Positions 7,552-12,043 of a DNA stretch of 12,043 bases are shown piece by piece (within the stretch, counting starts at the first letter, position 1; each line of letters starts with the position of its first letter). The DNA comes from Bacillota bacterium (lineage in GTDB: Bacteria; Bacillota; Clostridia; DSM-8532), in contig JAEXPO010000005.1 of NCBI GenBank assembly GCA_023446675.1, forward strand, positions 1 to 12,043, read 5' to 3'. The position numbers were made by a program, and so were the translations under genes. Under the pieces are notes generated by a model, which was not told the origin of the DNA, searched no databases, and saw nothing but the letters and a program-made list of their open reading frames with translations.

Positions 7552-7572
7552 AAAAGCTAGCAAACACTAGCC
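7528..7572. promoter_or_regulatory. Double mirrored TetR operator (17-11-17 perfect inverted repeat)
   Basis: GGCTAGTGTTTGCTAGC (7528-7544) is repeated in perfect reverse complement at 7556-7572, with the 11-nt core CTATAATAAAA carrying the -10 box. Each arm is also a palindrome on its own: GCTAG-N6-CTAGC at 7529-7544 and again at 7556-7571. The site therefore offers two dimer-binding operators, one in the -35/-10 spacer and one over the transcription start, centred 27 bp apart. This is the expected place and form for autorepression by the TetR protein encoded 14 nt downstream. Confidence 0.85.
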
Positions 7573-7585
7573 AAAAAGCAGGTAG

Positions 7586-8206
7586 ATGATGAATAAAAAA
7601 AATACAAAAAAGGTTATTCTGGAAGAGGCTTTGAATTTATTTGCCGTTCACGGTTATGAAGGCGTTTCCGTTGCACAAATTGCCGGTGCAGTGGGGATAA
7701 AAGTGCCGTCCCTTTATAAGCATTATGAAAGCAAGCAGGAAATTTTCGATACACTCCTTCAAGAAGTCTCAAGCAGGATGAGTGAAGCCAAAAGCCGATT
7801 GACGATACCTGCCGGCGCTAAAATGGCCGACAAATACGAAAACATTAATCTTGATTTATTGGGGAAAATGTGCTATTCCTTACTTTCCTTTTATCTGGAT
7901 GACGAAATGGTTTCAAAATACAGAAAAGCCCTTGCCATTGAACGATACCGTAATACTGAGGCTGAAAGGCTGTATCAAAAAATATTCATCAACGATGTTC
8001 TGGAAATGGAAACCGCATTGTTCCGGGAGTTGATTCGCAGGGGGCATTTTATCGAAGCAGATCCCTATGTCATGGCCCTGCATTTTTATTCCCCGCTTTT
8101 TCTGCTGCTTTCTAAATACGATAACGGTCCCTATGAGCTGGAAAGCCTGCATTCTTTAATCAAGCAACTGGTCTTCTCGTTTGCGGAAAGGTATGTAAAA
8201 AAATGA
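7586..8206 (+). CDS. TetR/AcrR-family transcriptional repressor
   Basis: A 206-residue one-component regulator. Residues about 8-55 are the TetR DNA-binding domain: helix 1 (VILEEALNLFAVHGYEGVS), then the helix-turn-helix VAQIAGAVGIKVPSLYKHYESK, ending with the family's YxHFxxK-type motif as YKHYESK. The remainder is the divergent helical ligand and dimer domain, so the inducer cannot be guessed. Two ATGs stand in tandem (7586 and 7589); the ribosome site is weak (AGGTAG, 7580-7585), and 7589 has the better spacing. The stop overlaps the start of the hydrolase gene (ATGA, 8203-8206), so the two are translationally coupled. Control is probably autorepression through the mirrored operators just upstream, with induction by a molecule related to the hydrolase substrate. 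Confidence 0.92.
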   Translation: MMNKKNTKKVILEEALNLFAVHGYEGVSVAQIAGAVGIKVPSLYKHYESKQEIFDTLLQEVSSRMSEAKSRLTIPAGAKMADKYENINLDLLGKMCYSLLSFYLDDEMVSKYRKALAIERYRNTEAERLYQKIFINDVLEMETALFRELIRRGHFIEADPYVMALHFYSPLFLLLSKYDNGPYELESLHSLIKQLVFSFAERYVKK

Positions 8207-9171
8207 GAAAACAAAAAATGAACAGACCCTCGTTCTTCCGGAGATGTAAAAAAATGTGGCTATGTATTTTACTCGCTTTTTTATTTTTATTTTGTTCCGT
8301 TACCGCCATTCAGTATCACAATGACATGAAAACAGCTTACCGGCGCCTGGAGGCCTATACGGTAAAAACCATGGAAACCGGGTTTGGCATCATGTCCTAT
8401 GTTGACGAAGGTACTGGCGAGGCAATTCTTATTTCTCACGGTATTTTTGGGGGATACGATCAAGGCTTTGTGAGCTTAAGCCAGGTGGCAGGAGAAAGCT
8501 ACAGGAAAATAGCCGTTTCCCGTTTCGGCTATCCCGGTTCGGATTTACCGGAAGAACCCACACCTGAAAATCAAGCAAAGGCATTTCTTGAAATACTGGA
8601 CGAATTGGAAGTCAGGCAGGCCTATATACTCACAACCTCTGCCGGTGGGGCTGCCGGGATTCGGTTCGCGCTGAATTTTCCAGACAGAGTAAAAGGTCTA
8701 ATTCTTTTATCCTCCGGCGTGCCGGAAAAAAAGAGAAGCGCGGAGGAAATAAAGGAGCTAGGAATGATGGGGCCGCCGGAATTCTTAATCCATGATTTTC
8801 CCATGTGGTTTTCCATGAAGTACTTTGGCTTTATATTCAATGGGATGATGGGCTCTGAGGTTAGCGGCGGTACTTTATTTGAAACCATGCTTCCTGTAAG
8901 TCCCCGAAGACAGGGTATTCTTGCGGATACGAATATTACAAACAGCGATATGATGCTTAATTACGAGGATTACCCGGTTGAGGAGCTTAAAGTACCCGTA
9001 CTTGTGGTTCATGCCAAGGACGATCCCCTAGCGAAATATGAAAACATAGAAAAACTGCTTACCCGTGTCAACGCTGAAACCGCCGTATTTGAAACAGGAG
9101 GCCATACCATCGACGGACATGGCGACATGGTCCATAAAGCCATTATAAGCTTTATGGAAAAAACAAAATAG
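8203..9171 (+). CDS. Membrane-anchored alpha/beta hydrolase
   Basis: A 322-residue alpha/beta-hydrolase-fold protein. A basic N-terminus (residues 1-17) and one hydrophobic helix (about 18-37, WLCILLAFLFLF) predict a membrane anchor or uncleaved signal, with the catalytic domain outside the cell. Fold marks are AILISHGIFGGYDQG (oxyanion-loop strand), VSRFGYPGSD, and a nucleophile elbow TTSAGG with Ser146, where the first residue is Thr rather than the usual Gly. Asp273/Asp274 in VVHAKDDPLA and His301 in TGGHTIDGH complete a plausible triad. A cap region lies between about residues 180 and 245. The natural substrate is unknown; an ester or amide of a compound sensed by the coupled TetR protein would fit. 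It ends in a hairpin terminator. Confidence 0.88.
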   Translation: MRKQKMNRPSFFRRCKKMWLCILLAFLFLFCSVTAIQYHNDMKTAYRRLEAYTVKTMETGFGIMSYVDEGTGEAILISHGIFGGYDQGFVSLSQVAGESYRKIAVSRFGYPGSDLPEEPTPENQAKAFLEILDELEVRQAYILTTSAGGAAGIRFALNFPDRVKGLILLSSGVPEKKRSAEEIKELGMMGPPEFLIHDFPMWFSMKYFGFIFNGMMGSEVSGGTLFETMLPVSPRRQGILADTNITNSDMMLNYEDYPVEELKVPVLVVHAKDDPLAKYENIEKLLTRVNAETAVFETGGHTIDGHGDMVHKAIISFMEKTK

Positions 9172-9271
9172 CAGTCTTGTTACAGGCTTGTTGGAGTGAT
9201 AGCAATTTTTCAGGTAATGAGGATGCGGATAACCCTGAGCGGATAACAGTGAAACGAAAGCCATGGAGTCA

Positions 9272-9312
9272 AAATCGCACAAAGCTTCTGCATTAGAAGT
9301 CTTGTGCGATTT
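9272..9312 (+). terminator. Hairpin terminator after the hydrolase gene
   Basis: AAATCGCACAA (9272-9282) pairs with TTGTGCGATTT (9302-9312), and inside it CTTCT (9285-9289) pairs with AGAAG (9295-9299). Together they make a long, nearly continuous stem followed by ATTACTTAAT. It lies about 100 nt after the hydrolase stop. The T-tract is short, so it may act with or without Rho. Confidence 0.7.
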
Positions 9313-9463
9313 ATTACTTAATGAAAATAATCATGAAATGCGAACGATCACGTAACCGGCAATTATACGATTAACCTATTTCAACCCCTCATACAGCTTG
9401 GTGAGGGTGGTTCATTGAGAGATGCTTCATTTTGAAAAGTGCGTATTAACCGGTGTTTGAAAA

Positions 9464-9691
9464 GGGCCTACGGATTTACTTGTGGAACTTTGTTTTAAAC
9501 CATCCTCTCTGTGAATTCCCGCAGACCGGAATTAATTGCGGATACAAATGCTACAAATCGTGACATGCGCTCAACTATGAGGATTATCCCTTTAAGAGCT
9601 GATTGCGCCTGTATTGGTGATTTATGCTGAGAACGATCCCCTTGTGAATAAAAGCCTTTATACCAAGGCGATGCAAATTTCAGTGTTTTCC
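9464..9691 (+). pseudogene. Decayed duplicate of the 3' third of the alpha/beta hydrolase gene
   Basis: Three frames of this stretch match consecutive parts of the hydrolase at 8203-9171. From 9484 the translation GTLF*TILSVNSRR then PELIADTNATNRDM matches GTLFETMLPVSPRR then QGILADTNITNSDM, with Glu changed to a TAA stop (9496-9498). From 9570 a shifted frame gives LNYEDYPFKS then stop, against LNYEDYPVEE. From 9602 a third frame gives IAPVLVIYAENDPLV against KVPVLVVHAKDDPLA, and a weak match continues to VFSG near 9691. Two single-base deletions plus the nonsense codon make it non-coding. The divergence shows a paralogue rather than a fresh copy. Homology before 9484 is weak and the 5' end is uncertain. 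The catalytic His region is missing, and the remnant runs into the end of the convergent gene. Apart from the terminator, 9172-9463 holds nothing I can identify. Confidence 0.8.
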
Positions 9692-11211
9692 GGTAATATC
9701 CTGATTTTACCTTTTTGAGAAGCAAAACGTCCTTTTAAAAGCCTGATCCTGTAATTAAAGCTATCCGGCGTATTTCCCGCGAACACCATATGAAGCTCTT
9801 TCTCCTGAACCTCGCTGTAGGTTGCTTGTGCCGTATCGGAAAAGTTAAAATTCATGTACCAGTTGGGAATACGGCTGGAAACAGTTAGCTGTTTTTCCTC
9901 AATAAGATAGCGGATAGCCTTTCCGGCAGAAACGGAAAGCGCATTTTTTCCAACCTCCTCGGAAATGAACTGCTCCTCGGAAGAGATTGGTTTTCCGTCC
10001 GCATAAGGATAGATACCCGCCCGGATCCTTCCGGAGCTGTACCTGAATCCGTCCATGACGGGAAGATTATAAAACGCGCAGGCTGGGCTTTTTTCCCGCT
10101 CCGCAAGATATTTTTCCTTAAAATTTTCGTTAAACAGATAGATATCTCTTATCCATAAACAGCCCTTTTCGTACAGAAGGTTAGCCCGGTAGTATTTATT
10201 GCAGTACCAGACCGTTTTGTAGTCCTTTTCGCTGAAATCGCTGTCAATACACATTGCCGACGGAGGAGTTTCCGCAAACTCGGTTTTGAACCATTCGCCG
10301 CTTTCTTTCAATGTCTGAATTTCAATTTTACCCGCGCTTACAAGCTCTTTCATAAGCTCAAACTGAATTTTTAAACCCTCCTTGACGGCGTTCCATCCAA
10401 AGGAATTTTCTTGGCCTACCTGCGTGTAGGAAAAGGTAAGGTTTTTCCCGTTAAAATTTTCTTTAAAATACCACCGTACCCAGTCCTTGCTTCCGCCTCC
10501 GGGACGATATACGGGTTCCAGTGAGATAACGCCCTGGCAGTTTGACGGATCGTAGCTTCCATAGTCACCCAGACCCAAATCATATTGATGGATGGGATCA
10601 GACCCGAGCATCCTGAAAACAGGCACGTCAATTTGCTTTTCCTTAGTCTGCGCCGGACAAAACATATTTGTTTTTGAGGGATAATAGGCTCCGTTATAAT
10701 AGCCTCCCCACATGGTATAGCCGTCTGTCCCAAATTGATCCTTGCAGTTGCAGCTGGCAGAAATCCCATACTTCTTCCACATGTATTCCAGAGTTACGGC
10801 ATCAATATGCCAGGAAGAGGCCACTTTAGGAAAGTATCCAAATACCTCCTTGAATTTCTTGAAGAAAACATCAACGATTTTTTTTCTGTCCTCCGGCTCA
10901 TATCCGACTGAAAAACCTACGTCATTGTGCCAGTCCCAGCTCCAGCGGCCCTTCCATTCAAGGCCCGCGGCTTTTGCAAGGGGTTCAACAATTTCAAGCC
11001 AGATGCCTATGTCTGTTTCCATGGCATATTCTTTGCACAATTTAACAAAGCGGTTGTCGATAAGCGCGTCGTATTGCAGCAGCACCGTTGACCTAAAGCC
11101 ATACTCCCGGCAAAGCATCAGCTCATTTTGCGTTGTAGAGAAAAGGTCAACGGTATCATCCCTGGGTTCAACAGCCCGCACAAAATTGATTATATTTACA
11201 ATATTCTTCAT
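9658..11211 (-). CDS. Uncharacterised 517-residue protein, possibly carbohydrate-active (NodB/glycosidase-like N-terminal region)
   Basis: A long, well-formed gene starting at ATG 11211-11209 with AGGAG (11222-11218) at a 6-nt spacing. No signal peptide is visible, so it is probably cytoplasmic. The N-terminal 250 residues are rich in Trp, Tyr and invariant-looking Gly/Asp motifs: STVLLQYDALIDN (41-53), IWLEIVEPLAKAAGLEWKGRW, ASSWHIDAVTLEYM (131-144), CKDQFGTDGYTMWGGYYN (156-173), VFRMLGSDP and the later QVGQENSFGW. This suggests a beta/alpha-barrel of deacetylase or glycosidase type; from memory it resembles the DUF3863/DUF3864 proteins of Bacteroidetes, which I cannot confirm. The C-terminal about 150 residues look like a beta-rich domain. 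It follows a sugar-binding-protein gene on the same strand. Its last codons overlap the hydrolase remnant. The gene is surely real; its function is unknown. Confidence 0.8.
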   Translation of the reverse strand: MKNIVNIINFVRAVEPRDDTVDLFSTTQNELMLCREYGFRSTVLLQYDALIDNRFVKLCKEYAMETDIGIWLEIVEPLAKAAGLEWKGRWSWDWHNDVGFSVGYEPEDRKKIVDVFFKKFKEVFGYFPKVASSWHIDAVTLEYMWKKYGISASCNCKDQFGTDGYTMWGGYYNGAYYPSKTNMFCPAQTKEKQIDVPVFRMLGSDPIHQYDLGLGDYGSYDPSNCQGVISLEPVYRPGGGSKDWVRWYFKENFNGKNLTFSYTQVGQENSFGWNAVKEGLKIQFELMKELVSAGKIEIQTLKESGEWFKTEFAETPPSAMCIDSDFSEKDYKTVWYCNKYYRANLLYEKGCLWIRDIYLFNENFKEKYLAEREKSPACAFYNLPVMDGFRYSSGRIRAGIYPYADGKPISSEEQFISEEVGKNALSVSAGKAIRYLIEEKQLTVSSRIPNWYMNFNFSDTAQATYSEVQEKELHMVFAGNTPDSFNYRIRLLKGRFASQKGKIRILPENTEICIALV

Positions 11212-11333
11212 CTTCTTCTCCTATTCTTAAATGAATGCCAATTGATAAAAATCGGTATAATTAATAAATAAAAGTAAAATAAGTAATTATTTAAGTTTAT
11301 AAAAATTAGTAGAGTTGATAGAGATTAATAAAG

Positions 11334-11359
11334 AGCGGATCAGAAAAGCCCGATCCGCT
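11334..11359 (-). terminator. Terminator after the - strand sugar-binding protein
   Basis: AGCGGATC (11334-11341) and GATCCGCT (11352-11359) form a perfect 8-bp stem with a 10-nt loop. Read on the - strand, the stem is followed by CTTTATTAATC, a modest T-rich tail. It starts 28 nt past the binding-protein stop. The following 11212-11333 is very A+T-rich and probably holds the promoter of the 517-residue gene, though I cannot pick one confidently. Confidence 0.7.
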
Positions 11360-11386
11360 TTGCTTGTTTATTTATATGGCCGACTC

Positions 11387-12043
11387 TTAAAATCCGGATT
11401 GGGCCACCGCATTGTTCCAGGCGTTTACGTACCATTGGGCCACTGTATCTCCGCCCGCAGCCTTGAACTCCTCCATGGCTTTGGCCTGATTTTGAGCATA
11501 CTCTTCATCGGATTTCGACAGTATGCATTTGGCGGCGTTCTTAATCAGTAGATCCACAATTTTTGCTTCCATTCGTTTGATGTCGTCGGGAGCAGTGGGC
11601 AGAATGGCTCCCGCGAGAGTGTTCATCGCCTCCTGATTTTTATTTTTGCCTTCATCCAGTTTCTTTTTAAAAGCCTGTGCAGGATATTCTACGCCGTAGT
11701 ACTCGGAAAAATCCTTTTGCAGGGTATTGAGTGAATTACTGTAAACTTCCTCTGTGGCGAACAGATTCAGCGGTGCGTTATCCGACGGATTAATGGTAAG
11801 GGGGCTCATTCCGATTAAGTTCCAATTGAGCTGAATTCCAGTCTTTTTCCATTCATCGTCCCCGGCTGCCTTGCTTGTAATCGTTTCTTCCTTAAGCGTG
11901 GGTTTTCCATCGGACATATCCCATGCTGTTCCCTGAACTCCGCTGTACATGGTTCTGGCGCCGTCAAAAGACCATAAATAATTCATAAGCTCCATTGCCC
12001 TGTCGGCATTTTTCGAGCTGCTGCTTATGGCATAGGATTTATC
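11387..12043 (-). CDS. Extracellular sugar-binding protein of an ABC transporter (LipO/LplA-like), C-terminal part, 5' end outside window
   Basis: The frame is open from the window edge (12043) to a TAA at 11389-11387, giving 218 residues of the C-terminal half. Visible features match large CUT1 binding proteins of Paenibacillus and Clostridia: DKSYAISSSSKNADRAMELMNYLW at the domain hinge, followed by a GVQGTAWDMSDGKPTL segment and a helical C-terminus ending WYVNAWNNAVAQSGF. The upstream ATG inside this frame (11995) is internal, not the start. Permease genes, if present, lie beyond the window edge. It precedes the 517-residue gene with a terminator between, so the two probably belong to one carbohydrate locus but to separate transcripts. 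The ligand is unknown. Confidence 0.85.
   Translation of the reverse strand, partial: DKSYAISSSSKNADRAMELMNYLWSFDGARTMYSGVQGTAWDMSDGKPTLKEETITSKAAGDDEWKKTGIQLNWNLIGMSPLTINPSDNAPLNLFATEEVYSNSLNTLQKDFSEYYGVEYPAQAFKKKLDEGKNKNQEAMNTLAGAILPTAPDDIKRMEAKIVDLLIKNAAKCILSKSDEEYAQNQAKAMEEFKAAGGDTVAQWYVNAWNNAVAQSGF

Noticed and set aside
9229..9249. Short direct repeat GCGGATAAC ... GCGGATAAC after the hydrolase gene
   Set aside because: Two 9-nt copies only, with no further copies or flanking insertion-sequence structure; too little to call a mobile-element footprint.
10742..11230. 162-codon + strand reading frame antisense to the 517-residue gene
   Set aside because: Ser-rich translation without family features and no ribosome site; it is a shadow of the strongly coding opposite strand.

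Overview
The window looks like a piece of a plant-polysaccharide-degrading, low-to-mid GC Firmicute, most likely in the Clostridia. The grounds are strong AGGAGG-type ribosome binding sites, a Gram-positive lipoprotein signal, CUT1 sugar ABC transporters without a dedicated ATPase gene, and well-formed hairpin terminators. The genus cannot be fixed from the sequence alone.

Layout. (1) Positions 1-689 hold the C-terminal part of a LacI/EbgR-type sugar repressor, followed by a strong hairpin terminator. (2) Positions 904-7369 hold a beta-1,4-galactan (type I arabinogalactan / pectin side chain) module, all on the + strand. In order it has a cytoplasmic GH53 endo-galactanase, a sugar-binding lipoprotein, two CUT1 permeases, and a secreted GH53 endo-galactanase with a C-terminal galactan-binding-like (CBM61-like) domain. 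The plausible scheme is that the secreted enzyme cuts galactan, the lipoprotein and permeases import the oligomers, and the signal-less GH53 shortens them inside. The first permease gene carries an in-frame TAG, so the transporter is predicted to be broken unless the stop is an error or is suppressed. No GH42 beta-galactosidase and no ATPase gene lie in the window.

(3) Positions 7522-9312 hold an autoregulated two-gene unit: a TetR regulator and a membrane-anchored alpha/beta hydrolase, overlapping by ATGA. The promoter has consensus boxes and its -10 is flanked by two mirror-image operators, forming a perfect 17-11-17 inverted repeat. (4) About 9464-9691 is a decayed second copy of the 3' third of that hydrolase, spread over three frames. 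(5) On the - strand are the C-terminal half of another sugar-binding protein (12043-11387), a terminator, and then a 517-residue protein of uncharacterised type (11211-9658), probably part of a second carbohydrate locus that begins beyond the window.

I found no tRNA, rRNA, CRISPR array, transposase or phage gene. The most notable items are the interrupted permease, the mirrored TetR operators, the hydrolase remnant, and the conserved-looking but functionally unknown - strand protein.
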